Shown piece after piece: positions 9,205-19,255 of a stretch of 64,000 bases of DNA. The position numbers and the translations under genes were made by a program. The notes under the pieces were generated by a model. The model saw only the letters and a list, made by a program, of their open reading frames with translations. It was not told where the DNA came from and searched no databases. Source of the stretch: a virus; IMG/VR virus record IMGVR_UViG_3300023174_003901, positions 62,001 through 126,000 of that record, one strand, 5' to 3'. How positions within the stretch are numbered: the stretch's first letter is position 1; every line of letters begins with the position of its first letter.

Positions 9205-10293
9205 ATGTGGGAGTGTCCTGCTATTGATCACGGAGTGACTATTTTTCCAGACGGAAGAATAAGGCCATGTTGCCAAACATCAGCAGAATATAGTAAACCA
9301 CTGAGTGAAATTAAAAATCCTGCCCGATTTCAAGATCTAAAATCTCTTGACAACCCTAATGCTTGTAAATCTTGTTGGCACAAAGAACAACAAGGTTTTG
9401 ATAGTTATCGAAAGATGTATCAAACAAAAGTTACAAACGCCGACGGCATTCAATTTTTAGATGTAAGACACAGCAATCAGTGCAATCTCAAATGCCGATA
9501 TTGTAATCCTCACTTTAGTAATCAGTGGGCAAAAGAATTATCCTACCCTATAACTTTACAACAAAGCAAGTTTGATGACTATTTAGATCACTTGCTCACA
9601 AAGGATCTGGTAGAAATTTACTGGTGTGGTGGTGAGCCATTGATCAACAGCGATCATTACAACATGCTGGAGACATTAATTGCAAATGGTCTTAGCAAAA
9701 ATATCAAATTACGATACAATACTAATTTTACAGTAATACAATACAAAGATAAAAATGTGTTTGATCTCTGGCAAGAATTTAAATCCGTTAGTATTTCTAT
9801 CAGTGTAGATGCAGTTGGTGAAATATCCAATTATATTAGATCGGGCAGTAACTGGGATACCATATCTACTAATATAGATTTGGCACTAGAAAAAATTCAG
9901 AAGAATCATAAAATATCTATTAGTCTTTCGCCGGTGGTAAGTTTGCTCAGTATATGGACACTGCCCGAGTTATACAGGTACGCTGAACATAAAAAAATAT
10001 CAGTCAGCCCAATCTTATTGCACGGACCGGACTATTTGTCATTGATGGCAATACACACCAAACTGAAGCCATTGGCAATATCTACATTAAATTCCATACG
10101 CAATCAACTTGGACAAAACTACGATCAATTCATGTTACAATTAACTGAAGACGATAATGAATATCTGTTCAATCATGCAGTAAGGCATATATTGCTATTA
10201 GACAAGTTGAGACAAGAAAAATTATTTGATTTGCTACCATTTCAACAATTAGCAATAGAACTTACATTAAAAAATTATGACTACGAATTATAA
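9205..10293 (+). CDS. Radical SAM protein 1 (N-terminal twitch/SPASM type)
   Basis: I choose ATG 9205, just after the previous stop and 9 nt after AGAAGG. The N-terminus has the auxiliary-cluster pattern CPAIDHG...RIRPCCQTS...NACKSCW, and the core has CNLKCRYC (three Cys of the 4Fe-4S cluster) followed by WCGGEPLINSDHY (SAM-binding GGE). This is the order of twitch-domain radical SAM proteins: the auxiliary Cys domain precedes the core. The family makes radical chemistry on peptides or small molecules. First of six neighbours. Confidence 0.85.
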   Translation: MWECPAIDHGVTIFPDGRIRPCCQTSAEYSKPLSEIKNPARFQDLKSLDNPNACKSCWHKEQQGFDSYRKMYQTKVTNADGIQFLDVRHSNQCNLKCRYCNPHFSNQWAKELSYPITLQQSKFDDYLDHLLTKDLVEIYWCGGEPLINSDHYNMLETLIANGLSKNIKLRYNTNFTVIQYKDKNVFDLWQEFKSVSISISVDAVGEISNYIRSGSNWDTISTNIDLALEKIQKNHKISISLSPVVSLLSIWTLPELYRYAEHKKISVSPILLHGPDYLSLMAIHTKLKPLAISTLNSIRNQLGQNYDQFMLQLTEDDNEYLFNHAVRHILLLDKLRQEKLFDLLPFQQLAIELTLKNYDYEL

Positions 10294-11659
10294 AAGTGTG
10301 TTTATGGGGGCAGCAGAACAAATGAAAGACCAACTTGGACACGCTTTATGTTTGGCCAAATGGAAACAAGTGAGTTTGCACTTGCCCACTGGACTCAACA
10401 ACTCCTGTTATCATCCGCCCTTGCATGCTATTCCTCAAGAGAATCTCACAAACAATCCCAGCAGTTTGCACAACACACCACACAAAAAAGAACAACGTAA
10501 AATCATGTTGCGTCAGGAGCGACCTACAGAGTGTAGTTATTGCTGGAACATGGAAGATCAGGGCAAACTGTCAGATAGGCATTATCGTTCAGGCGAACCC
10601 TGGGCCGCAGTGGACTTTGAACAAATAAAAAATTCAACAGGAGCCGAAGATGACATTATCCCTAGTTATGTTGAAGTTAATTTTAATAACGCTTGCAATC
10701 TCAAGTGTAGTTATTGTAGTCCTCAATTTAGTAGCAGTTGGGCAGATGAAGCCCAGAGAATGGGGCCTTATGCTACCAGTACTCCGCACAACAGCATGGA
10801 TCATTTTACCGGGAATAGGCGCATTATTCCTGCCCGAGAGCATAACCCTTATGTAGAAGCATTTTGGAAGTGGTGGCCCACGCTATACCCTGAATTAGAA
10901 CACTTTAGAATGACCGGTGGCGAGCCCCTAATGGACAAAAATACATATCGGGTATTTGATTATGTGTTGGCCAATCCATCTAAGAAACTGCACCTAAACG
11001 TTACCAGTAACTTTTCAGTAGAGCCAGAGTTGTTCAAACGGTATCTTGACTCGGTAAAAAACATCTGTGACGGCCGTATTGAACACTTTATGCAGTATGT
11101 GAGTGTGGACTCAGGCATACCCGCGCAGGCTGAGTACATAAGGCATGGACTTGACTACATGCGAATGTTTGAGAATGCCAACCGTTATTTAAAAGAGGTA
11201 CCATCCTATAATAGCCTCACATTTATCATTACCATGAACAATCTTTCAGTAACAGGATTAAAATCTTTACTGGGTTGGATACTGTTTCTAAGAAGAACAC
11301 ACAGTCGAACCTATCAACGGGTATGGTTTGACACCCCTGTGTTACGCACACCCACGTGGCAGAGTTTGCAAATTTTGCCCGAAAGTTATGCACTTAAACT
11401 TGAAGAAGTCAAACAGTTCATGCTGGAACACATGGAAGATCCACGGTACCCACATCAAGGATTCAAAGACTACGAAGTAGCAAGACTAGATCGAGACATT
11501 GCCTGGATGCGCAGTGCGCAGACACAAGATCATAGTCAAGCACGAGCAGACTTTTATAGATTCTTTGCGGAACATGATCAACGCCGAGGCACAGACTTCT
11601 TGGCCGCCTTTCCTGAGATGCGGTCGTGGTGGGAAGAGTGTAGATATCATGCTAGGTAA
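10277..11659 (+). CDS. Radical SAM protein 2 (SCYHPP subgroup)
   Basis: Overlaps the previous gene by 17 nt. The core motif is CNLKCSYC and the SAM site RMTGGEPLMD. Its N-terminal auxiliary region differs from the CC type: ALCLAKWKQVSLHLPTG then NSCYHPPLH, and later ECSYCWNMEDQG. It shares this SC(Y/H)HPP pattern and the C-terminal EHDQRRGTDF...FPEM only with the gene at 12755, forming a subgroup. 460 aa, longer than protein 1. Substrate unknown; likely works with the glycosyltransferases around it. Confidence 0.85.
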   Translation: MTTNYKSVFMGAAEQMKDQLGHALCLAKWKQVSLHLPTGLNNSCYHPPLHAIPQENLTNNPSSLHNTPHKKEQRKIMLRQERPTECSYCWNMEDQGKLSDRHYRSGEPWAAVDFEQIKNSTGAEDDIIPSYVEVNFNNACNLKCSYCSPQFSSSWADEAQRMGPYATSTPHNSMDHFTGNRRIIPAREHNPYVEAFWKWWPTLYPELEHFRMTGGEPLMDKNTYRVFDYVLANPSKKLHLNVTSNFSVEPELFKRYLDSVKNICDGRIEHFMQYVSVDSGIPAQAEYIRHGLDYMRMFENANRYLKEVPSYNSLTFIITMNNLSVTGLKSLLGWILFLRRTHSRTYQRVWFDTPVLRTPTWQSLQILPESYALKLEEVKQFMLEHMEDPRYPHQGFKDYEVARLDRDIAWMRSAQTQDHSQARADFYRFFAEHDQRRGTDFLAAFPEMRSWWEECRYHAR

Positions 11660-12758
11660 TCGCCGACTGGTGTGCGACACTTCCTGTGAGATACATGCAG
11701 AAATACAGCATCTGACAGATGATACATTTTGGGACTTTGAGCAATACAATCCTTGTGCCAACGATATTGTTGTACTGGCTAGACAAACTGTAAATCGCTA
11801 TGCAGACCGTGTAAAAAAAATAACTGAAATCTGTTTGCCTGTGTTGGCCAATCCTTCAGAAGGATCACAAACTCTTAAACTACAATGTCAACGATTGGGT
11901 CTATTAGATTTGATTCAACAAAAGAAGTTGCTGTTGGTAGGATGTGGAGATATGGAGCCTGAACTCAACTGCATGGTCTACGATCATTATGCTTACAGAG
12001 CAACTTGTTATGCAAGTAATACAGAACAGGGTGCCAGAGCAGACGAAATCTATAGCAAGTTGCACAAGCCCTACAAATTTTTGTTTCTAAATGGTCGCAC
12101 AAGACCGCACAGAAAATACATGATAGAACTCATGCGTGATGCTGGACTGTTGGATCACGCACTATGGACCAACTTGGATACTACCCCGGTATACAATCAT
12201 ACCTATTCAACTGACCTGTTTGAAAGGCCCAGTGAGATACGTCTGTTGCCCTCTGAATACGAAGTAGAACAATTTCATGCAGGGCAGAAAGATCAATATC
12301 AACATGCCTTTGTCAAGCACGAATTGTTTGATAATACCTGGGGTGACGTGTATATTCGTGCAGAGCCTTACATAGATACCTACTTCAGTTTGGTGTCAGA
12401 AACTGTGTGCGATTATCCTTACAGCCTACGCAGTGAAAAGATCTACAAACCCATTGCTATGGCACATCCGTTTGTGGCTGTGGCCAATTGTGGCTTTTAT
12501 CGAGACCTGCACAATGCAGGATTTCAAACATTTGGGCACTTGATTGATGAATCATTTGACACAATAGACAACAATCAAGACCGATTGAATCGAATTGCAC
12601 AAGTAGTACAAGACTTGTGTGCCAGTGATCTGGCAGAATTTCTGGTTGCAAGTCGAGCCGTAACTAAGTATAATCAACAACACTTGGCGGTAGAAGGAAT
12701 CCGAATCTTTCGAGAATTTCCTGACCGTTTTGTCAATTTTATCCAAAACAATTTGTGA
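11649..12758 (+). CDS. Glycosyltransferase-like protein (EKIYKPI type)
   Basis: I take ATG 11649, which overlaps the previous stop by 11 nt, rather than a start 150 nt upstream inside the neighbour. The C-terminal third has RSEKIYKPIAMAHPFVAV, then GFQTFGHLIDESFDTIDNN. The minus-strand genes at 20809 and 21977 have the same block (TEKTFKPI, G(Y/F)KTF, DEHYD), defining a phage glycosyltransferase-like family probably of GT-B fold. It sits between two radical SAM genes with overlaps, so the products probably act together. Confidence 0.6.
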   Translation: MLGNRRLVCDTSCEIHAEIQHLTDDTFWDFEQYNPCANDIVVLARQTVNRYADRVKKITEICLPVLANPSEGSQTLKLQCQRLGLLDLIQQKKLLLVGCGDMEPELNCMVYDHYAYRATCYASNTEQGARADEIYSKLHKPYKFLFLNGRTRPHRKYMIELMRDAGLLDHALWTNLDTTPVYNHTYSTDLFERPSEIRLLPSEYEVEQFHAGQKDQYQHAFVKHELFDNTWGDVYIRAEPYIDTYFSLVSETVCDYPYSLRSEKIYKPIAMAHPFVAVANCGFYRDLHNAGFQTFGHLIDESFDTIDNNQDRLNRIAQVVQDLCASDLAEFLVASRAVTKYNQQHLAVEGIRIFREFPDRFVNFIQNNL

Positions 12759-14086
12759 ACGATTTAGATTTTAAACAAGAAGTATTAGACCGATTCTCAG
12801 CCAGTTTCTGTGCGGCAAAATGGTATAACGCAACCATTTGGTTAGGAAGTGGGCAGACCACAAGTTGCCATCACCCGCCAGCCCATTTGGTGGATCTGGA
12901 TCAAGTCCGCGCCAACCCTAGGCTGTTGCACAACACTGATCAAAAGAAACAGGATCGTCGCAAGATGCTTCTCGGGGAGCGTCCCTCTGGCTGTGAGTAT
13001 TGTTGGAAGATTGAAGACATGGGGTCAGATGCAATCAGTGACCGTGTGTACAAAAGCAAAATATATCCTATAGAGGCCTTGAATGAAGCATTTAATACTG
13101 CACCCGATGCCGACGTCAATCTCCGTACCTTGGAAATTGCTTTTGATCGCACTTGTCAATTTGCTTGCAGTTATTGCAACCCTGCTTTTAGCACAACTTG
13201 GGCTAATGATATCAAACGTAACGGACCCTACACTAATTTGGTCAGTGATGGCCGCAACCATTTTACTCACACTCACGACAGTGCTCAGTTGTTTAAGATC
13301 ACAGAGAGTAATCCCTATATTGATGCATTTTTTGAATGGTGGGAAACGGATCTACATCATACCCTGCAGGAACTCAGAATCACCGGAGGAGAGCCCCTCA
13401 TGTCCCACCACACCTGGCGGCTTATTGACTGGTTTAAGAGTAATACGGGCAAGAGTCACACACGCCTGGCAATCAACAGTAATCTGGGCACCGAAGTTGA
13501 TATTGACCGACTGCTTGCCAGCACACAAGGAATGGCCATTGACCTATACACCAGCAATGAGGCAACGTCAACTCAGGCAGAATACATCCGTGACGGACTT
13601 GTCTGGGACGACTGGGCCAACAACGTAGAACGCTTGCTGGACTCCGGTCAGTTCCGCGGCATACATTTGATGTGTACCATTAACGCACTATGCTTGACAA
13701 CACTGGATCAACTGTTGGAAACCATGCTACAATGGAAAACAGAATATGGAAAGGATGCGGTGAGTTTCACATTAAACATCTTGCGTTTTCCGTCATTTCA
13801 ATCGCCATTGATTTTGCCCGATGATATTCGCACTGGATACATGTTGTTACTACGTGACTGGCTGTTAAACAACTGCGGCAGCGAATTCTTGCACGAGCAT
13901 GAGATTAATCATCTACAACGTCTGATAGACTATTTGGATGTGGTCAAAACTCCGCACTCAGAAGCATTTGATCGTCCCCGGTTGCTGAACGATTTTCGTC
14001 AGTTCTACACGCAGTATGATCAACGCAGGGGCAAGAACTTTACGGCGACATTCCCTGAACTAAAAGAATGGTACAACTCATTATGA
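12755..14086 (+). CDS. Radical SAM protein 3 (SCHHPP subgroup)
   Basis: Start GTG 12755 overlaps the previous stop. The core cluster motif is CQFACSYC and the SAM motif RITGGEPLMS. N-terminal FCAAKWYN...TTSCHHPPAH and GCEYCWKIEDMG match protein 2, as does the C-terminal QYDQRRGKNF...FPELKEWY. These two form one of two subgroups in the cluster, which suggests a duplication followed by insertion of the glycosyltransferase-like gene between them. 443 aa; substrate unknown. Confidence 0.85.
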   Translation: MNDLDFKQEVLDRFSASFCAAKWYNATIWLGSGQTTSCHHPPAHLVDLDQVRANPRLLHNTDQKKQDRRKMLLGERPSGCEYCWKIEDMGSDAISDRVYKSKIYPIEALNEAFNTAPDADVNLRTLEIAFDRTCQFACSYCNPAFSTTWANDIKRNGPYTNLVSDGRNHFTHTHDSAQLFKITESNPYIDAFFEWWETDLHHTLQELRITGGEPLMSHHTWRLIDWFKSNTGKSHTRLAINSNLGTEVDIDRLLASTQGMAIDLYTSNEATSTQAEYIRDGLVWDDWANNVERLLDSGQFRGIHLMCTINALCLTTLDQLLETMLQWKTEYGKDAVSFTLNILRFPSFQSPLILPDDIRTGYMLLLRDWLLNNCGSEFLHEHEINHLQRLIDYLDVVKTPHSEAFDRPRLLNDFRQFYTQYDQRRGKNFTATFPELKEWYNSL

Positions 14087-15747
14087 AAATATTAGGCACA
14101 ATAGATCTTGCACAGTTTTCAAAACAAGATTATGACACTGGAAAAAAATGGTTGCGAGACCAATTAAAAAATTTACGTAAAGATCATTTTGAAACAGACG
14201 AAAGAATCATTGTTGTTCATTCTTGGGATTACTATGTGAAAGAACACGAGCAGGCTGGGTTGATATTAAAAAATTTGCAAGTGATACTCAATGAAGAAGA
14301 TATATCCTGTTGTTTTGTTCAGTTACAAACTACCAACCCCAACATCGAACAAGAACTCACAGAGATACAAAAGATAAATGTAGATTATAACACCATAGAA
14401 CATCAGATAATTCCCGGACCATACGATCGTCAACTGTTGAATCGTTATCCCTACAGTAGAGAAGAAGAATATCAATATGGTTCAGCCAATCCAGTCAAGG
14501 TAAATCTTGCCAGTTTGTCTTTAAAAGAACAGCATCTATTGAGCCAAAGCAAGACTTTCTGTATGTATCCTTGGGTACACTTACACGCTTGGCCCAATGG
14601 GCAAGCATATCCTTGCTGTCACGCTGAATCAACTCCGCAATTTGGATCCACTAGAACACAGTCACTGGCAGAGATCTGGAATGGCCAGCCAATGAAAAAA
14701 TTACGTCAAGACATGCTGACAGAAACGCCCAACAGCACATGCACACGTTGTTATGAACAGGAAGAGTCAGGGTTCTTTTCTGGCAGACAAAGCAGTAACA
14801 AGCACCACGGACATCACGTGGATCGAGTTGCAAAAACTTTGCCTGACGGGCATGTTGAACAATTTGAAATGACATATTGGGACATTCGTTTTTCAAACTT
14901 ATGTAACTTAAAGTGTAGATCATGCGGGCATATATTTTCAAGCCAGTGGTATCAAGATCAAGCAAAACTTGCAGGACCCGAATGGAAAGACCGCAACACA
15001 GTTCTCAACTATGCAGGCCGCACAGAAACAGACATGTGGACGCAGTTAGAGCCACATTTGGACTATGTAGAACAAATTTACTTTGCAGGTGGTGAGCCAT
15101 TGTTAATGGAAGAACACTACAACATTCTTGAAGAACTGGTCAAGCGCAAACGTTTTGATGTACGACTGATCTACAACACCAACTTCACGCACACCGATCT
15201 AAAGGGCAGGTCAGTATTTGAATACTGGCGGCAGTTTGAAAGCGTGGCCGTAGGTGCCAGTCTAGATGGCATGGGACTGCCTGCTGAATATATTAGAAAA
15301 GGCACCAAGTGGTACGACGTTGTTCAAAATCGTCATCGAATGATTGCAACATGTCCCAATGTGGACTTTTATATTAGCCCCACACTCAGCATAATGAATG
15401 CATGGCACTTGCCGGACTTTCATAGAGAATGGGTAGCACATGGACTGATTCGCGCACAGGATTTAAATGTAAATATATTGCAAGATCCCCCACACTATAG
15501 AATAGATATTGCACCAACTGAATACAAACAACGCTTGGAAGAAAAGTATTTGAAACACCTATCCTGGATGAGCGACAGAGATTCGTTAAGCCGTGCCACA
15601 CAAGGATTCCGAAGCGCCATTGCCTTTATGAACGCAACAGACAACACACAACTAATAGACACATTCTGGCGCAAAACAAATGAGTTGGACGAAATTAGAA
15701 ATGAATCGTGGCGTCACGCATTGCCAGAATTGGCGGCATTAAAATGA
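14083..15747 (+). CDS. Radical SAM protein 4 with extra N-terminal domain
   Basis: ATG 14083 overlaps the previous stop as ATGA (an alternative ATG at 14068 adds five residues). About 155 residues precede the auxiliary Cys region: an alpha/beta domain with IIVVHSWDYYVKEHEQAG and INVDYNTIEHQIIPGPYD, not seen in the paralogues. Then FCMYPWVHLH...AYPCCHAE, TCTRCYEQEESG, the core CNLKCRSC, and YFAGGEPLLM. The C-terminus ends DEIRNESWRHALPELAAL. Length 554 aa, the longest of the six. The extra domain may bind the substrate. Confidence 0.85.
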   Translation: MKILGTIDLAQFSKQDYDTGKKWLRDQLKNLRKDHFETDERIIVVHSWDYYVKEHEQAGLILKNLQVILNEEDISCCFVQLQTTNPNIEQELTEIQKINVDYNTIEHQIIPGPYDRQLLNRYPYSREEEYQYGSANPVKVNLASLSLKEQHLLSQSKTFCMYPWVHLHAWPNGQAYPCCHAESTPQFGSTRTQSLAEIWNGQPMKKLRQDMLTETPNSTCTRCYEQEESGFFSGRQSSNKHHGHHVDRVAKTLPDGHVEQFEMTYWDIRFSNLCNLKCRSCGHIFSSQWYQDQAKLAGPEWKDRNTVLNYAGRTETDMWTQLEPHLDYVEQIYFAGGEPLLMEEHYNILEELVKRKRFDVRLIYNTNFTHTDLKGRSVFEYWRQFESVAVGASLDGMGLPAEYIRKGTKWYDVVQNRHRMIATCPNVDFYISPTLSIMNAWHLPDFHREWVAHGLIRAQDLNVNILQDPPHYRIDIAPTEYKQRLEEKYLKHLSWMSDRDSLSRATQGFRSAIAFMNATDNTQLIDTFWRKTNELDEIRNESWRHALPELAALK

Positions 15748-16949
15748 ATTTGCCACATAGCAAATTTTGTGTGTTGCCTTGGGTCAGTTTAGAAGCATCT
15801 CCCATTGGGACTGTGCGCCCGTGTTGTTTGGCCGATGACGAAATTTTAGACAACACTGGTAACAAATTTAATCTTACTACTGCTAACTTTGCAGACATAC
15901 AATCTAGCAGTCACATGCAGAGCCTACGACAACAGTTTCTTGATGGAAACCAACCTGCTACTTGTCGCAAATGCTGGTCAGAAGAAGATGCTGGACGCAC
16001 CTCAAAACGCATGCACACCTTGGATAGACTCAAACACATGGGCATCACGGCCGAGTGGACTCACGACGCCAAGCCACTCATGTTCTTGGATCTCAAACTG
16101 GGCAACATCTGCAACTTGAAATGTCGTATATGCGGATCATGGTCCAGCAGTAGTTTTGCTGTGGAAGAAATTGCCAACTCAGTAGAAGCACATAGTAAGA
16201 CAAGTTTTGCTTATCAGATGTTAAAAGCCGGACGCTGGCCCAGAGAGAACGATACCTTTTGGGCAGAGATTGATACAGTTGTTGATGACATACGCTATAT
16301 TGAATTCACGGGTGGCGAGCCATTCATGATTGCAGAGCATTTTGATATGTTGCAGGGCATGGTGGATCGCGGTATTGCACAGCAGGTAGAAATACACTAC
16401 AACACAAATGGCACACAGTATCCTGAACACGCCATTGAAATCTGGAAGCATTTTAAAACAGTAGAAATAGCATTCTCCATTGACGACTTGTGTGAACGAT
16501 TTGAATATCAGAGGTCAGGCGCCAAGTGGGTAGACGTGCAAAGAAACATTGAATTGTTTCGTCAAATGCGCCAGACGCATAAAAACATTCAATTGCAATG
16601 TTGCTCCACAGTAAACATATTCAATGTGCGTTACATAGATCAATTGGCACACTGGATCAGTGTTCAAGGCTTTGACTTTGTGTACTGGAATATCATGCAT
16701 GACGCACCGTATTTTTCCATTGCAGCCTTGCCTGACTCGGCCAAGCAGGCCGTTGCTGAATATTTGTCAACAGCGCGGACAGGATACCAAAAAGACTTTG
16801 AGGGCATTGTAGATTTCATGATGCAAGGCCAATCAACTGATGGAGTTGAAACATGCCAGCAAATACAAAAACTAGATCGCTGGCGTAATCAGAACTTGAC
16901 AGATGTTGCACCCGAACTAGCCAAACTGCTAAATTATGTCAAAGCCTGA
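15744..16949 (+). CDS. Radical SAM protein 5 (CC type)
   Basis: ATG 15744 overlaps the previous stop (ATGA); a GTG at 15708 is also in frame but gives an atypical N-terminus. Motifs in order: FCVLPWVSLEASPIGTVRPC with a second Cys next, ATCRKCWSEEDAG, core CNLKCRIC, SAM site EFTGGEPFMIAEHF. C-terminus has DRWRNQNLTDVAPELA. 401 aa. The auxiliary domain follows the SPASM pattern (CxxPW, PCC, CxxC). Likely a soluble Fe-S enzyme; its partner may be one of the adjacent paralogues. Confidence 0.85.
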   Translation: MNLPHSKFCVLPWVSLEASPIGTVRPCCLADDEILDNTGNKFNLTTANFADIQSSSHMQSLRQQFLDGNQPATCRKCWSEEDAGRTSKRMHTLDRLKHMGITAEWTHDAKPLMFLDLKLGNICNLKCRICGSWSSSSFAVEEIANSVEAHSKTSFAYQMLKAGRWPRENDTFWAEIDTVVDDIRYIEFTGGEPFMIAEHFDMLQGMVDRGIAQQVEIHYNTNGTQYPEHAIEIWKHFKTVEIAFSIDDLCERFEYQRSGAKWVDVQRNIELFRQMRQTHKNIQLQCCSTVNIFNVRYIDQLAHWISVQGFDFVYWNIMHDAPYFSIAALPDSAKQAVAEYLSTARTGYQKDFEGIVDFMMQGQSTDGVETCQQIQKLDRWRNQNLTDVAPELAKLLNYVKA

Positions 16950-18225
16950 TACCATGTGTTTGGCACCCTGGGTGCATACATATCTTTCACCGCAAACCGA
17001 GCGCAGAATATGTTGTGCGTCACGTGAACCTGCACAGAACTTTAAACAGTACATAGATACGTCAGCAGGCACAGGTCAGTACATACCCGTGACTCTTGAG
17101 GCGCATTGGAATTCAGAGCATATGAAAAGTGTGCGTCGTAGAATGATGGCTGGAGAAACTCTTCCAGAATGCGAAGTATGCAATGATAAACTACTTAACA
17201 CATCCGTATATCGCGATTATTTTTCACAATTGTTCGGCAGAAGACTTGATCGAGTATGGGATAGTACTGACCCAGATGGATCGACTACTATGCGCCCTGT
17301 GTCGTGGGATTATAGGTTCAGCAACCTGTGCAACTTTAAATGCAGAACCTGTGGAGACATGTTATCCTCGGCCTGGGAAAGTGAGCAGAAACAACATAAT
17401 ATGGTCAACTGGGCTGATCCAAAAAATAATTGGATGCGAGCAGATATACGCGGAGAAATACAATCATTCCAGCAAGATCAAATTGAAAGCGAATTCAGTA
17501 GTGCTGTGGAGCAACACCTGGTAGAAGAAGTATACTGGGTGGGCGGCGAGCCGCTGATGTATGAACAGCACTGGCGTTATATGAAAAGAATTGTGGAGTT
17601 AGGAGATGGATCTAAACTATATGCCAGATACAATACCAACCTTAGCAGAATTAATTATCGCGGCACTGATCTTTTTGGTGATATTCTCAGCCATGTCCGA
17701 GACTGGCAAATATGTGCTAGCCTGGATGGAACTAACGAGATTGGGGAATATATTCGTACAGGATTGAATTATGAACAGTTCTGTCGTAATTTTGAACACG
17801 GCCTACAGTACGCAACACACCCCAGACAAATGCGTCTTGATTTTACACTCACTCTCCCTGGAATGTTCGAAGTTGATGCAATGGAGGCATTATCACAGAA
17901 GTATGGAGTACAACTGTTAGCCAAAGTTATATTCAGTTTCTCACCAGATATCATTATGAGTCCATTGGCCCTGCCTAGAGAGTTATTAGATTCATGGGTT
18001 GACGAACTAGCAGGCCGCTCCGCAGGTGCCATGCGTGATGTACTGCTACAATTAAAACAGCGTCCGACATTTGAGGAACAATGGCCGGATCAATACCAAG
18101 CAGGGCTGAGTAAAGGCAAAGCCCGTGTGTTACGACTAGAGCAAATAAGAACACAAAGTGTGACAATGACAGATATCCTGGGCGCACGTCCAGAAGTACT
18201 AGAATGGTGGATGAAAATTGCTTGA
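16936..18225 (+). CDS. Radical SAM protein 6 (CC type)
   Basis: Overlaps protein 5 by 14 nt. N-terminal MCLAPWVHTYLSPQTERRIC-C, ECEVCND, core CNFKCRTC, SAM site YWVGGEPLMYEQHW. C-terminus ARPEVLEWWMKIA keeps the PE(L/V) ending of its paralogues. 429 aa. The auxiliary CxxC is followed by N instead of W, so the auxiliary cluster surroundings differ. Last of the run; the next gene starts inside its stop region, so all six belong to one transcript. Confidence 0.85.
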   Translation: MSKPDTMCLAPWVHTYLSPQTERRICCASREPAQNFKQYIDTSAGTGQYIPVTLEAHWNSEHMKSVRRRMMAGETLPECEVCNDKLLNTSVYRDYFSQLFGRRLDRVWDSTDPDGSTTMRPVSWDYRFSNLCNFKCRTCGDMLSSAWESEQKQHNMVNWADPKNNWMRADIRGEIQSFQQDQIESEFSSAVEQHLVEEVYWVGGEPLMYEQHWRYMKRIVELGDGSKLYARYNTNLSRINYRGTDLFGDILSHVRDWQICASLDGTNEIGEYIRTGLNYEQFCRNFEHGLQYATHPRQMRLDFTLTLPGMFEVDAMEALSQKYGVQLLAKVIFSFSPDIIMSPLALPRELLDSWVDELAGRSAGAMRDVLLQLKQRPTFEEQWPDQYQAGLSKGKARVLRLEQIRTQSVTMTDILGARPEVLEWWMKIA

Positions 18226-19255
18226 CCAAATTGAAATAGACTTATGTGGTAATAACGATCAATTATTGACTGTGTACATAGACGTTGCGGACAACAGTCT
18301 CAGCCGTAAATGGCTGGCCGCACTGAATGATATTGTTCAGAATGATCTACATTTAGAAAAGAATTATTGTTGGCTGGGCTGGGCAGAAAGTGCTCGTTCG
18401 GCAGAGTATTTGTGTACACAGATCAACCGATCAATTAATGTCATCAACTCCAGCAGTTTAGATTATCGCATACAAGACTTCTTTAGTCCCAGCAACGTGA
18501 TCGAAACAAATTTAGGCATCAATCACAGCAAAATGAATCAGTTGCATCGTTACTTTGAAGACTTACAAGGTACAGCAGGTGCAATGAGCCCTTACTACAA
18601 TCAAGCAGATGATTACACACGATGGCATATACGCCAATTAAATTTGTTGTGCCATGAACTAGAAAGTTTGGTCCTCAGCATGCGTAAAGCAAAAACTGCT
18701 CCAGAGTGGCGCAGGCCTAGCCAACTCATGTGTTGGTTAAATGCTCCGAGATTTGAATTAGAGGCGGAAGATTATGATCTCTTTGGTATCGATACTATTA
18801 ATCGTTGTATGGGCGGTGTGTATGTGGGAGTTAACAAAGCAGTGGGCAAGCACCATTGGGAAGTGTTCCAGGATGAAGGAAGGGATAGCCGTATTGGCGA
18901 ACTTATTACTACAAGTTTGCGGTCGCAAACTCAAGCCGCTGGGGACTTTGATATTGAATGGTCACGTGATCCCGGCGCATACCCTTGGCAAATCCAACAT
19001 CTGGCAGAGTTTCGAGAATGGCTTGAACGGAATGGATTCGACCCAGATGAACCGAGTCTTACAATCGGCCACCCTCAAGTCGGGTCGGTTGATCTCCAGA
19101 GGTCGTTTGGTACAGAAAACTGGGAAAACATATACTCGCAATTGAGTCAGCATCAAGACGTGTATAAAATACGTACCAGCACAGCCGAGGCTACATACAA
19201 CTACCACTGGAGTGATCCAGATTATACCGAACAACAAATTAGGAGTTTAAAATGA
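18218..19255 (+). CDS. Unknown protein (345 aa) between radical SAM and carbamoyltransferase genes
   Basis: Starts at TTG 18218, overlapping the previous stop by 8 nt. No motif I can name. The N-terminal part is alpha/beta (TVYIDVADNSLSRKWLAALN), the middle contains HWEVFQDEGRDSRIGELITT and the C-terminus FREWLERNGFDPDEPSLTIG. Asp/Glu/His/Trp-rich and soluble. Tight coupling to both neighbours suggests it serves the same product as the radical SAM enzymes, perhaps as substrate-binding or scaffold protein. Confidence 0.7.
   Translation: MLDQIEIDLCGNNDQLLTVYIDVADNSLSRKWLAALNDIVQNDLHLEKNYCWLGWAESARSAEYLCTQINRSINVINSSSLDYRIQDFFSPSNVIETNLGINHSKMNQLHRYFEDLQGTAGAMSPYYNQADDYTRWHIRQLNLLCHELESLVLSMRKAKTAPEWRRPSQLMCWLNAPRFELEAEDYDLFGIDTINRCMGGVYVGVNKAVGKHHWEVFQDEGRDSRIGELITTSLRSQTQAAGDFDIEWSRDPGAYPWQIQHLAEFREWLERNGFDPDEPSLTIGHPQVGSVDLQRSFGTENWENIYSQLSQHQDVYKIRTSTAEATYNYHWSDPDYTEQQIRSLK

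Noticed and set aside
11499-11648. Start of glycosyltransferase-like gene at 11499
   Set aside because: Needs 160 nt overlap with the upstream radical SAM gene; ATG 11649 is natural.
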